Positions 24,376-33,052 of a stretch of DNA of 64,000 nt are shown here, piece after piece. Position 1 is the first letter of the stretch, and every line of letters begins with the position of its first letter. This stretch comes from Cytophaga sp051961495 (GTDB lineage Bacteria; Bacteroidota; Bacteroidia; Cytophagales; Cytophagaceae): contig NZ_JBQCDF010000135.1 of NCBI RefSeq assembly GCF_051961495.1, positions 1 through 64,000 of the forward strand, written 5' to 3'. A program made the translations under genes and the position numbers. The notes beneath the pieces were generated by a model. That model saw nothing but the letters and a program-made list of their open reading frames with translations. It made no database searches and had not been told where the DNA came from.

Positions 24376-25950
24376 ATGAAGGAGATACTGGAAGCTGTTG
24401 CATTGATCCCGTGGTGGGCTTATTTCATATTATTTTTAGGTTTTGTAGCGGTTAGAGATATATTCTTTAACAGAAGACATACAATCAAGCACAACTTCCC
24501 GATTGTTGGTCATTTCCGCTACCTGCTGGAAAAGATTGGTCCTGAACTGCGTCAATATATTGTTGCGAACAACAGAGAGGAACTGCCGTTCAACCGCAGA
24601 CAACGTTCCTGGATCTATGCTTCTTCCAAGCAGCAAAACAATTACCAGGGCTTTGGTACCGATCAGGATCAGAATAGTCCGGGTTTTGTTTTTATAAAAC
24701 CTTCCATGTTTTCTTATGCTGTAAAGGAAGGCCATCCGAATAAAGCGAAACCTGATTTTGTTCCCTGTGCAAAGATCATGGGTGAATATAATAAAAGAAG
24801 AAAACCTTACAGGCCCTACTCCATCGTCAATATCTCCGGTATGAGCTACGGCTCGCTGTCTGCCCGTGCTGTTGAATCATTGAACAAAGGTGCGTTAAAA
24901 GCAGGCTGTTACCAGAATACAGGTGAAGGTTCGCTGGCACCTCATCACAAACATGGTGCAGATATCATGTTCCATTTCGGTACAGGTTATTTTGGTGTAC
25001 GTGATGAACATGGAAATTTCTCCATGTCTAAATTAAAGGAATTGGTTGAGGCCAACCCATGCATCCGTGCCATTGATTTGAAATTGTCGCAGGGAGCGAA
25101 ACCAGGGAAAGGCGGGGTTTTACCGGCATCCAAGATCACACAGGAAATTGCGGACATCCGCGGCTTGCCTATGGGTAAAGATGTAATCTCCCCTGCATAC
25201 CACAGCGCATTTTCAAATGTGCCTGAGATGATGGATTTTATAGAAAGCATTGCCCAGGAAACAGGCTTACCGGTTGGTTTTAAATCCGCTGTAGGTAAGA
25301 TGGAAATGTGGGTGGAACTTGCCGACCTGATGGTGAAAAAAGGCTATGGTCCCGATTTCATTACCATTGACGGAGGTGAAGGAGGAACAGGTGCTGCGCC
25401 GCCGGCATTTGCCGATCACGTATCACTGCCATTTGTATATGCATTCAGTAACGTATATAAAATTTTTGCTGAAAGAGGGTTAACCGATCGCATTGTGTTT
25501 GCAGCATCGGGTAAATTAGGCTTTCCGGAAAGCACATTAATGGCATTTGCCATGGGCGCCGACGTTATTCACGTTGCACGTGAAGCCATGATGTCTATTG
25601 GCTGTATTCAGGCGCAGGTATGCCACAATAATACATGTCCATCGGGTGTTGCCACACAAAACAAATGGCTGCAATCCGGCATAGACGTGCCATTGAAGGC
25701 AGACCGCCTGTACAATTACATTAAGAACCTGCGCAAAGAAGTATTGGAAATTACACATGCCTGCGGTTATGAGCACCCTGCTCAAATGACCATGACTGAT
25801 ATTGATATCAGCATGGGAGACAACAACCTAACCATGCCGCTTGTTGATGCGTATAAGTACAACAAGGTACCTGTGCGCTTCGAATCCATGCATAAACTTG
25901 CTGCATGTCAGTACCTGGGCAAATCAGATCCAACGATAAAATATAACTAA
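24376..25950 (+). CDS. Membrane-anchored FMN-binding glutamate-synthase-like protein
   Basis: 524 residues. An N-terminal transmembrane segment (about 8-28, LIPWWAYFILFLGFVAV) is followed by a soluble domain matching the FMN/Fe-S part of the glutamate synthase large subunit: NISGMSYGSLSARAVES, LKLSQGAKPGKGG (phosphate/FMN loop), ITIDGGEGGTGAAPP (core FMN loop) and CIQAQVCHNNTCPSGVATQ with Cys410, Cys416 and Cys421 binding a [3Fe-4S] cluster. There is no glutaminase domain, so it is not a full GOGAT. These stand-alone proteins are of uncertain function and may be oxidoreductases using another electron donor. The membrane anchor suggests electron input from the quinone pool or a membrane partner (inference). 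ATG start at 24376. Confidence 0.9.
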   Translation: MKEILEAVALIPWWAYFILFLGFVAVRDIFFNRRHTIKHNFPIVGHFRYLLEKIGPELRQYIVANNREELPFNRRQRSWIYASSKQQNNYQGFGTDQDQNSPGFVFIKPSMFSYAVKEGHPNKAKPDFVPCAKIMGEYNKRRKPYRPYSIVNISGMSYGSLSARAVESLNKGALKAGCYQNTGEGSLAPHHKHGADIMFHFGTGYFGVRDEHGNFSMSKLKELVEANPCIRAIDLKLSQGAKPGKGGVLPASKITQEIADIRGLPMGKDVISPAYHSAFSNVPEMMDFIESIAQETGLPVGFKSAVGKMEMWVELADLMVKKGYGPDFITIDGGEGGTGAAPPAFADHVSLPFVYAFSNVYKIFAERGLTDRIVFAASGKLGFPESTLMAFAMGADVIHVAREAMMSIGCIQAQVCHNNTCPSGVATQNKWLQSGIDVPLKADRLYNYIKNLRKEVLEITHACGYEHPAQMTMTDIDISMGDNNLTMPLVDAYKYNKVPVRFESMHKLAACQYLGKSDPTIKYN

Positions 25951-25985
25951 CCAACGGGTAGGCCTCATCTACTCGTAATGACTAG

Positions 25986-27959
25986 ATGAACCAATTTCTC
26001 AGGAATCTTATAGGAAGTATACTGCTGTTATTTGCTTACAGCGCTTTGGGCGCAGGAGCAGAACCTGATCCAGTGCTTTTAAAAGATTCAACAGAACGTT
26101 TTGTCTGGCGCGCTGGTTACTATTCGGTTTATTTTGATTCCATCCATTCAAAATCCTTTGATGAAATCCGGGCCATTCAACGTAAAGGATTATTTACAAG
26201 AACCATAACGGATGATCAGCGGCTTTTTTCCCACCACCATGAAATGTGGGCATACATTGATGTCCAGCACGTAGCCAGAAGCACCAGAAAATACCTGATC
26301 GAATTATATGACTTTCATATTGATGAATATGATATTTATGTGCTGAACGGTGACTCGCTTTATTATCATTTTCAGGGCGGGGATTCGTTTGCGTTTGAAC
26401 ACCGGAAAATAGCACACAAGAATTTTCTGAATGAGGTTGTGTTTAACCCCAACACGCAGTATACGATTTTCATTCGTGTACAAAGCAAAGAATCCGTTGC
26501 GGCATTCGGCGCCATACGTACTCACCAGGATCTGCTCGAGTATTCCAATAAGGAGTATCTGATACTATCCATTTATTACGGCTTCCTGTTATTGATGTTC
26601 GTTTATTGTGTAAGTCTCTTTGCGGCTACATTCGAAATAACTTATTTCTATTTCGCGCTTAATGTCGTTAGCGTTGTATTGTACAGCTTATCAAATGATG
26701 GATTAGGCTTCCAGTATTTCTGGCCGCATCAGATGGTATTGAACGGGTATCTTCAATGCTTTTCTGTGGTATTGTTTTCTGTAACATCACTGCTCTATAC
26801 CTCGGCTTTCCTTCAAATCAAAAAAATATCCCGAGCCTATATCATCATACTGCGCTCACTCATGATCGCACGTGTATTGTTGTTTGTAACCGGACTTCTC
26901 TTTTATGAACCATTGTTACGCATGTACCAGATTGATATCGCTGTGCTGGTATTCATTTTTTATGTTGCCATTGATATTTATTTCAAAGATTATATTGCGG
27001 CCCGTTTTTTCATATTGGCTTATGCTGCTTTATTCATAGGCTTCACAACTCATATCCTGATGGTACTGGGCATTGCCAGAAATAATATGTTCACTGTTTA
27101 TGCCATGAATTTTGGCACGTTCTTTCAATTGTTTCTGTTCTCATTCGCGCTTGCCGACCGCGTGCGCATTGTAAATAACCAGACCCGCGATGCACAGTTG
27201 AAACTGATTAACCAGTTGAAAGAAAATGAAGCACTGAAAGATAAGGTTACACAGGAACTGGAAGAAAAAGTTAAAGAAAGAACAAAAGAACTGGAATATA
27301 AGAACCAGCAACTGGACGCCTTTGTTTACAAGGCATCGCACGATATCAAAGGTCCGTTGAAATCAATTATCGGTTTAGCGAAGCTTGGGTTAATTGATAT
27401 AAATGATGAAGGAGCAAAAGAATATTTCAGGCACATTGAGAAAAGCACTTCCCGTCTCGACGCGCTGTTGCAGGATTTGCTGCAGGTTTCAAAAATTAAA
27501 AATGTTGTCATAGAATCTACGCTGATTGATTTCAATAAAATCATCAACGAAATAAAAGAAGGCTTTACAAACATTGAATCTTTTTCGGATTTCTATATTG
27601 ATGTAGAAATCAAACAGGACAGAGATTTTTATTCCGATGAACAAATGATCTATTCTATTTTTCAGAATTTAATAGAGAACGCGTTCAACTACCGCGATAA
27701 TAATAAGCGCAAGTCATCTTTATATATCCGCATAGAAGTAGATAAACAGAAATCGCTGATCGAGTTTATTGACAACGGATTGGGTATAGATAAAGGTTTA
27801 AAAGATAAAGTATTTGACATGTTTTTCAGAGCCAGCGAAATTGCGGGTGGCACCGGCCTTGGTTTATACCTGGTTAAAACAGCAGTTAACAAAATCGGCG
27901 GCAGAATTCAGGTTGAAACAGAGATAAATAAAGGCACTACTTTTAGGATAGTTATCTGA
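25986..27959 (+). CDS. 7TM-DISM sensor histidine kinase
   Basis: A 657-residue membrane histidine kinase. Order: signal peptide (residues 1-24), extracellular 7TMR-DISM sensor domain (about 30-180, beta-rich, with FHIDEYDIYVLNG and YTIFIRVQSKESVAAFGA), seven transmembrane helices (about 190-390), a coiled-coil (KENEALKDKVTQELEEKVKERTKELEYK), HisKA with the phosphoacceptor His452 (YKASHDIKGPLKSI) and a HATPase_c domain (NLIENAFNYRD, DNGLGIDK, GGTGLGLYLVK). DISM receptors sense small ligands, often carbohydrates or other extracellular cues. No response regulator is next to it, so it is an orphan. ATG at 25986. Confidence 0.95.
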   Translation: MNQFLRNLIGSILLLFAYSALGAGAEPDPVLLKDSTERFVWRAGYYSVYFDSIHSKSFDEIRAIQRKGLFTRTITDDQRLFSHHHEMWAYIDVQHVARSTRKYLIELYDFHIDEYDIYVLNGDSLYYHFQGGDSFAFEHRKIAHKNFLNEVVFNPNTQYTIFIRVQSKESVAAFGAIRTHQDLLEYSNKEYLILSIYYGFLLLMFVYCVSLFAATFEITYFYFALNVVSVVLYSLSNDGLGFQYFWPHQMVLNGYLQCFSVVLFSVTSLLYTSAFLQIKKISRAYIIILRSLMIARVLLFVTGLLFYEPLLRMYQIDIAVLVFIFYVAIDIYFKDYIAARFFILAYAALFIGFTTHILMVLGIARNNMFTVYAMNFGTFFQLFLFSFALADRVRIVNNQTRDAQLKLINQLKENEALKDKVTQELEEKVKERTKELEYKNQQLDAFVYKASHDIKGPLKSIIGLAKLGLIDINDEGAKEYFRHIEKSTSRLDALLQDLLQVSKIKNVVIESTLIDFNKIINEIKEGFTNIESFSDFYIDVEIKQDRDFYSDEQMIYSIFQNLIENAFNYRDNNKRKSSLYIRIEVDKQKSLIEFIDNGLGIDKGLKDKVFDMFFRASEIAGGTGLGLYLVKTAVNKIGGRIQVETEINKGTTFRIVI

Positions 27960-28022
27960 AGAATCCCTTTTTTCTTTATTAAATATTCACGAATATTGAC
28001 AGTAAAATAAATAATTACTACT

Positions 28023-28661
28023 GTGAATCAACGTATTTCTCTAATTTTAAACGGTGTGCTGGCTATTGCCGTTATCGTTCTTTATGTATTGCATTTTAAA
28101 GGTCAGAAAGCTAGTCCGGATGTTGAAGCTACTGATTCTACACAAACAGCAGAAGCTCCATTAATCATTGACAGCCTGCCGAACATCGTTTCCGGTAATG
28201 GTGCCATTGCCTATATAGACTATGAGCAATTAACAACCAAGTATCAGTTTTATAAAGATGGCGTTGCTAATCTTGAGAGCGATTATAAAAAGAAGCAGCA
28301 GGACCTGATGAAAAGACAGGAAACATTAGAGCAGAATGCAGCCAACTACCAACAGGTAGCCGGAGGTTTAACGCCTGATGTAAGAGAAAAAAGAGAACGC
28401 ATGCTGATGGAGGAAGATCAGAAGTTAAGAGAATATGCAGACAAACTGGATAAAGAATGGTCTGACAAACAACAGACTTTTGCAAAAAACCTGTTAACCA
28501 AACTGGATGAATACCTGAAAGTATTAAGCAAGGAAAAAAACTATGCCTATGTATTCACTTATACCAAAGGTGGTCCGGCAAATATTGTTTATGCGAAAGA
28601 TTCATTGAATATTTCTACGCAGGTGATTAATGGATTGAATGCCCAATACAAGAAGAAATAA
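28023..28661 (+). CDS. OmpH/Skp-family periplasmic chaperone
   Basis: 212 residues from a GTG start. An N-terminal hydrophobic segment (ISLILNGVLAIAVIVLYVL) acts as signal anchor or signal peptide. A short linker leads to the Skp-like body starting IAYIDYEQLTTKYQFYKDG, the conserved first strand, followed by two long coiled-coil tentacle helices (YKKKQQDLMKRQETLEQNAANY, RERMLMEEDQKLREYADKLDKEW) and a closing strand (YAYVFTYTKGGPANIVYAKDSLNIS). Skp-type proteins shield outer-membrane proteins in the periplasm. Gap of 29 bases to mscS. Confidence 0.88.
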   Translation: MNQRISLILNGVLAIAVIVLYVLHFKGQKASPDVEATDSTQTAEAPLIIDSLPNIVSGNGAIAYIDYEQLTTKYQFYKDGVANLESDYKKKQQDLMKRQETLEQNAANYQQVAGGLTPDVREKRERMLMEEDQKLREYADKLDKEWSDKQQTFAKNLLTKLDEYLKVLSKEKNYAYVFTYTKGGPANIVYAKDSLNISTQVINGLNAQYKKK

Positions 28662-28690
28662 ATTTGTTGATATAAAAAACCAAACAACAC

Positions 28691-29734
28691 ATGGTCTTCG
28701 CCGATTATTTGCATGAAGGGTACATACCTTTTTTAATAATATTGGGAAGCAGTTTGTTGTTTGGTTTTATTTTAGACCGTTTCGTATTACGGATTTTTTT
28801 AAACCGGTTTAAAGAGAAGGATTCAATAGCGCAGGTTGTTCTCTGTGTATTGAGAGGCAAGGTAACATTCATTGTATTTTTTATCGGTCTGTATATCGCC
28901 TTAGAAATATCCCCCCTCAGTCCGATTGCTATTAAATATACTGCATCCGTATGTGTGATTATTTTGATCATGCTGTTCACGCGGGTGTTTTCGCAAATTG
29001 TGATCAACGCCATCAAAAATGCGAATGAAGACACCACGGGTGCTGTAAAAACGTATTCCATCATCATCAACCTGGTGCGGATCGTTTTCTTTTGCATCGG
29101 TTTGCTGATCATATTGCGCACGCTGGATATATCCATTACGCCTATGCTCACGGCTTTGGGTGTAGCTTCCCTGGCGGTCGCGCTGGCCTTGCAGGATACA
29201 CTGGGCAATTTGTTTTCCGGCATCAGCGTGATTGCGGGTAAAAGATTAAAACCGGGCAGCTATGTAAAACTGGAATCAGGACAGGAAGGCATCATAGAAG
29301 ATATAAGCTGGAGAAGTACGGTGTTAAGAGAATCAAATGCCAACCGCATTATTGTTCCCAACCAGAAAATAGCCTCGGCTATTATTACCAACTATTCGTT
29401 AACAGAAGAGCATATTTTAGTGAAGCTGCCTGTGGGAATCGCTTATGGTTCGGATCTGGAACTGGTAACACGGGCGGTGCTTGAAGAAGCGGTAAAAGTG
29501 CAGGACGAAGTGTTGGGTGAAAAAGAATATTTTGAACCCGTCTTCCGGTATACGGCCTTCAACCCAAGCAGCATCAACTTTGTGATCATTGCCAAAGCGC
29601 CGGATTACAACCGCCAGTTTGTTTTAACAGACAAACTGATTCGTGCGATTCATAAACGGTTTATACTTGAAAAAATAGACATTCCTTTTCCTGTTCAAAC
29701 TGTTATCCTGAAAAAAGAAGATCAGAATAATTAA
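28691..29734 (+). CDS. Mechanosensitive channel, MscS family
   Basis: 347 residues. N-terminal helices precede the pore-lining TM3 region (TALGVASLAVALALQDTLGNLFSGISVIAGK) with its Ala/Gly packing pattern, followed by the beta domain (KPGSYVKLESGQEGIIEDISWRSTVLRESNANRIIVPNQKI) and a C-terminal alpha/beta cage. MscS channels open under membrane tension to release osmolytes after hypo-osmotic shock. ATG at 28691. A long perfect hairpin follows. Confidence 0.95.
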   Translation: MVFADYLHEGYIPFLIILGSSLLFGFILDRFVLRIFLNRFKEKDSIAQVVLCVLRGKVTFIVFFIGLYIALEISPLSPIAIKYTASVCVIILIMLFTRVFSQIVINAIKNANEDTTGAVKTYSIIINLVRIVFFCIGLLIILRTLDISITPMLTALGVASLAVALALQDTLGNLFSGISVIAGKRLKPGSYVKLESGQEGIIEDISWRSTVLRESNANRIIVPNQKIASAIITNYSLTEEHILVKLPVGIAYGSDLELVTRAVLEEAVKVQDEVLGEKEYFEPVFRYTAFNPSSINFVIIAKAPDYNRQFVLTDKLIRAIHKRFILEKIDIPFPVQTVILKKEDQNN

Positions 29735-29749
29735 GTTAAATAGCGACGC

Positions 29750-29810
29750 TCTTCTAAAATGAAAGAGTCGCCCTGATAGCTATCGGGGCGACTCTTTCAT
29801 TTTAGAATAA
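29750..29810. terminator. 22-bp perfect hairpin, bidirectional terminator
   Basis: Arms 29752-29773 (TTCTAAAATGAAAGAGTCGC plus CC) and 29786-29807 are exact inverse copies, closed by a 12-nt loop that is itself mostly a palindrome (GATAGCTATC, 29775-29784). It separates mscS (plus) and the peroxiredoxin gene (minus). Confidence 0.9.
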
Positions 29811-29818
29811 GTAAATAA

Positions 29819-30454
29819 TTACTTATTCGGTTGTGGCGTAGTTCTCAAATAAGGTTTCACACGGGTATAACCTTTAGGAAATTTCGCTGCGATTTCTTCG
29901 TCTTTGATGGCAGGAGTAATCACAACATCTTCACCGTCTTTCCAGTTTGCAGGTGTTGCAACGCTGTAGTTGGCTGTTAACTGAAGAGAATCAATTACAC
30001 GCAGGATCTCTGTAAAATTACGGCCTGTAGAAGCAGGGTATGTAATGATCAGTTTTATTTTTTTATCGTTACCGATAATGAATAAAGAACGTACAGTGAA
30101 TTTTTCACTTGCGTTTGGGTGGATCATATCATACAGCTCAGCAACTTTTCTGTTTTCATCTGCAATGATCGGAAAGTTGACCGTTGTGTTTTGTGTTTCG
30201 TTGATGTCTTTGATCCAGCCTTTGTGTGATTCTAAACCATCAACACTTAAAGCAGCAACTTTAACATTACGTTTTTCAAACTCTTCTTTCAGTTTTGCAG
30301 TTGCACCTAATTCTGTCGTACAAACCGGTGTATAATCTGCCGGGTGTGAAAATAAAACACCCCATTTATCGCCCAGCCATTGGTGGAAAGAAATTGGCCC
30401 TTCGGTAGTTTCTGCTGTAAAATCCGGAGCAATATCGCCTAATCGTAAACTCAT
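29819..30454 (-). CDS. 1-Cys peroxiredoxin (Prx6 class)
   Basis: A cytoplasmic peroxidase reducing hydrogen peroxide and alkyl hydroperoxides. The active site is HPADYTPVCTTELG with peroxidatic Cys45. No other cysteine is present in the 211 residues, so this is a 1-Cys enzyme. The Prx6-type C-terminal extension ends RVKPYLRTTPQPNK. The resolving thiol must come from another molecule. ATG at 30454, preceded by an AT-rich 142-base gap. Confidence 0.95.
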   Translation of the reverse strand: MSLRLGDIAPDFTAETTEGPISFHQWLGDKWGVLFSHPADYTPVCTTELGATAKLKEEFEKRNVKVAALSVDGLESHKGWIKDINETQNTTVNFPIIADENRKVAELYDMIHPNASEKFTVRSLFIIGNDKKIKLIITYPASTGRNFTEILRVIDSLQLTANYSVATPANWKDGEDVVITPAIKDEEIAAKFPKGYTRVKPYLRTTPQPNK

Positions 30455-30596
30455 GATCGTAAGTGTTTAATGGTTAATTTTTCAACAAATAAAAGAATAA
30501 TATTCTGATTTTTAAATTAGAATTTGACAATTCAAAATAATGTTCTGTTTCCAAAACTAATAAAAGGCTTATTAAGTTCCAATGAAACGATCATTT

Positions 30597-30812
30597 TTAA
30601 GGTTTATCCTGCCTGTTTTTTTTCTTAAAATGCACGTAAAGCCGGTAGCTGGTATAAAGGAAAGCCATAACAATCAGTACATCAATTAAAAAGGCAAAGC
30701 TCCTTTGGAAAGATGCGTATGCGGCATTATTAACCAGCTGTAATTTTATAAAAAAGAGTGTAAATATAAATAAGGTTATGAGCCCGATGTTATTAAAGAA
30801 ATCTTTTATCAT
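30597..30812 (-). CDS. Small two-helix membrane protein, third gene of flavoprotein operon
   Basis: 71 residues: a helix (IGLITLFIFTLFFIKLQLV), an external loop (NNAAYASFQR), a second helix (SFAFLIDVLIVMAFLYTSYRLYV) and a basic tail HFKKKNRQDKP. It follows the 92-aa gene by nine bases on the same strand. Function unknown. Confidence 0.65.
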   Translation of the reverse strand: MIKDFFNNIGLITLFIFTLFFIKLQLVNNAAYASFQRSFAFLIDVLIVMAFLYTSYRLYVHFKKKNRQDKP

Positions 30813-30821
30813 GAGGTAGCA

Positions 30822-31100
30822 TTAATTCTTGCCTTGAATGATCAGGGCGTTGATTTCTTCAGATTGTTTTTTTGTAAACCCATTTACCTGAACAGAAGTG
30901 CTGTTAGTAAAGAATGTAAGTGTGCTGAAACCAACCAGCGGGTTATCAATGCTTACAGATACAATATCTACATAGCTTATGAACGTTGACCGGCTGTTGA
31001 ATACGCCCGGCTCTTTGATCTTTATTCCATTTGGTTCAATATGTATTTCGGTCGGGAATAATTTATTACCCGAAGAAAGTCTGGAAGAGACGTACTTCAT
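30822..31100 (-). CDS. Small PH-domain-like protein
   Basis: 92 residues. Strand-rich sequence (TEIHIEPNGIKIKEPGVFNSRSTFISYVDIVSVSIDNPLVGFSTLTFFT) followed by a single C-terminal helix (KKQSEEINALII), the pattern of a bacterial PH-like fold. No signal peptide. It starts seven bases after the flavoprotein stop codon. A role as an adaptor for the flavoprotein or the adjacent membrane protein is inference. Confidence 0.6.
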   Translation of the reverse strand: MKYVSSRLSSGNKLFPTEIHIEPNGIKIKEPGVFNSRSTFISYVDIVSVSIDNPLVGFSTLTFFTNSTSVQVNGFTKKQSEEINALIIQGKN

Positions 31101-31107
31101 AAGCCGT

Positions 31108-32598
31108 TTACTTTAAGTAAATGATATCGCTGCTGCAGCCGTTTTCATCACAGGACTTGCAGGAAAGCATGCCCTTGAAGAATTCAGGCTTCAGTACTGA
31201 TTTGCCAAGCAGCATACGGATACATTCCTGGATTCCTTCAATAATAGATGGGTGCGGATGAATCATGTCTGCCAGTTCTTCAACGCCTTTATCCATGGAA
31301 ATCAAAAGCGCAACCGCCTGGATGGCGCTGGATGCATGCACGCCAACGGCACGCATGCCCAGGATCTTCATTTCCGAGTCGTTGGTCACAAGGATTTTAA
31401 AGAACCCGTCGTTGTTGCGCATGGCAATGGCACGCGGTATCATGTCGTAACGGATTTTTACAACTTTGTAGGAAATTTTATTTTCAAGCGCACGCTGTTC
31501 ATTCATGCCCACACCTGCAACTTCAGGCTGCACAAACATAATTGTTGATACGTTGTTGTAGGTAATAGCATCGTGGCTCAGGCCAAACATTTTTTCAATC
31601 ACATGCCTGCCTTCAAGCTCAGCTACATTTACCAATGCTACATCAGAAGAGATATCACCGGCAACATAAATGTTGGAGATATTTGTTTGTCCGTCACTAT
31701 TTTCAATATGCCCGTTTGGTAATACATTTACACCAACCTGCTCAAGGCCCAGGTTCTGTGTATTCGGCACACGTCCTACAGATACCAGAACTTTTTCAAC
31801 GCGGTGCATTTCTTTTCTGCCGTCGGTATATTCGATGATGTATTCAACTTCACCATCGACAATACGCATGCTCAGCAGGTTTGATTTTTTATGTACGGTG
31901 ATGCCCTGCTTTTTCATGTTGGCTTCCACCACATCGGTCACGTCATCATCTTCAAACGGAAGAATGCGGGCAGCTTTATCAATGATATTTACAGAAGTAT
32001 AACCAAAGTTGGAGAAGATGGTTGCCCATTCACAACCAATAACGCCGGCACCAAGGATTACGAGGCTTTTGGGGAAGTTCTCAAAATTTTCAACGCCATC
32101 GCTGGTAACAATAATCTTTTCATCGATAGGTATGTTTGGCAGTTTGCGCGGCTTGCTACCGGTAGCGATAACAAAATTCTCTGCTTCAAAAACCTCCTCC
32201 TGCGTACCGGTAAGTACTTCAACCGTGTGCTGGCTCAGCAACCTTGCAGTACCTTTAATATATCTGAAACGGTTTGTCTGTTGCTTGGCAAGTGATTCGA
32301 TCTGTCCTTCCAGGTGGAAGCGGCGATTAGCGATCCCTTCACGTACCTGGCGCAACACCTGCTGATAGGTTACTGCGAAATGTTGGTCAGGACTGTATTG
32401 GGCTAAACGTTTGCGGGCTGTCTGGATATCCTTTGCAAGTTCCCAAAAGGTCTTGGATGATATGGCACCATTGTATAGGCCGGCGCCGCCTACTTTATCT
32501 TTTTCAATTAAAATAACAGATTTGTCTAAATCCAGAGCCCTTATTGCTGCAGCATATCCTGCTGGTCCAGCACCTATAATACAAACATCATACTTCAT
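31108..32598 (-). CDS. Dihydrolipoamide-dehydrogenase-like flavoprotein lacking both redox cysteines
   Basis: 496 residues of the pyridine nucleotide-disulfide oxidoreductase class I fold. The FAD GxGxxG is at the N-terminus (IIGAGPAGYAAA), the NAD GxGxxG in ILGAGVIGCEWA, and the C-terminal interface has HPHPSIIEG (His449, Glu454 catalytic pair). In the active-disulfide segment, where lipoamide dehydrogenases read GGTCLNVGCIPSK, this protein reads GGAGLYNGAISSK, so both cysteines are replaced (Gly40, Ala45). It cannot use the standard thiol relay. Soluble transhydrogenase-like enzymes also lack one or both cysteines, so NAD(P)H transhydrogenase or quinone reduction is possible. A C-terminal tail with Cys480, Cys483 and Cys488 (CKSCDENGC) is an added feature. 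It heads a three-gene minus-strand operon. Confidence 0.9.
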   Translation of the reverse strand: MKYDVCIIGAGPAGYAAAIRALDLDKSVILIEKDKVGGAGLYNGAISSKTFWELAKDIQTARKRLAQYSPDQHFAVTYQQVLRQVREGIANRRFHLEGQIESLAKQQTNRFRYIKGTARLLSQHTVEVLTGTQEEVFEAENFVIATGSKPRKLPNIPIDEKIIVTSDGVENFENFPKSLVILGAGVIGCEWATIFSNFGYTSVNIIDKAARILPFEDDDVTDVVEANMKKQGITVHKKSNLLSMRIVDGEVEYIIEYTDGRKEMHRVEKVLVSVGRVPNTQNLGLEQVGVNVLPNGHIENSDGQTNISNIYVAGDISSDVALVNVAELEGRHVIEKMFGLSHDAITYNNVSTIMFVQPEVAGVGMNEQRALENKISYKVVKIRYDMIPRAIAMRNNDGFFKILVTNDSEMKILGMRAVGVHASSAIQAVALLISMDKGVEELADMIHPHPSIIEGIQECIRMLLGKSVLKPEFFKGMLSCKSCDENGCSSDIIYLK

Positions 32599-33052
32599 GC
32601 ATCATCTCGTTTACATCACAAATTGCAAAAAAAATGAACAGTTGCCAATCTTTCTTTTCAAGGGGTTTAATTTTGTACTTTTTTAATAAGTTAAAAATCA
32701 CAGGTAATTTTTATGTTTTTGACATTAAAAAAACAATATCGATTAAAAAATGACCTCATATAGGCATTAAATATACATAGATTACAATTTTAAGTTAAAA
32801 AATGAACCAATTTGTAATAAAATTGATATTTCTCATATACTTTTTATATAAAAACCTAATTTGTCACGATTTATATTAGATTAATTATATTATTTGAGTT
32901 GTGACACAATGTTAGAATCTGGGTAAAATAACCAGTTAAAAATGCTATATACGTTCTAAAATAAATATATATAGTAAATATTTTGCGAATACAGAATATA
33001 CCTATATATTGGCTAATATAAATTTAATTATATAAATAGAAAGGGCAATCTT
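32599..33052. other. 454-base AT-rich gene-free stretch
   Basis: This divergent intergenic region between the flavoprotein gene and the Anbu-type cluster is very AT-rich, with many TATATA and AATATA stretches from 32730 onward. I find no coding frame and no strong hairpin. It must contain the promoters of both divergent units. Its length is exceptional for this compact window, so regulatory or RNA content is possible. Confidence 0.5.
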
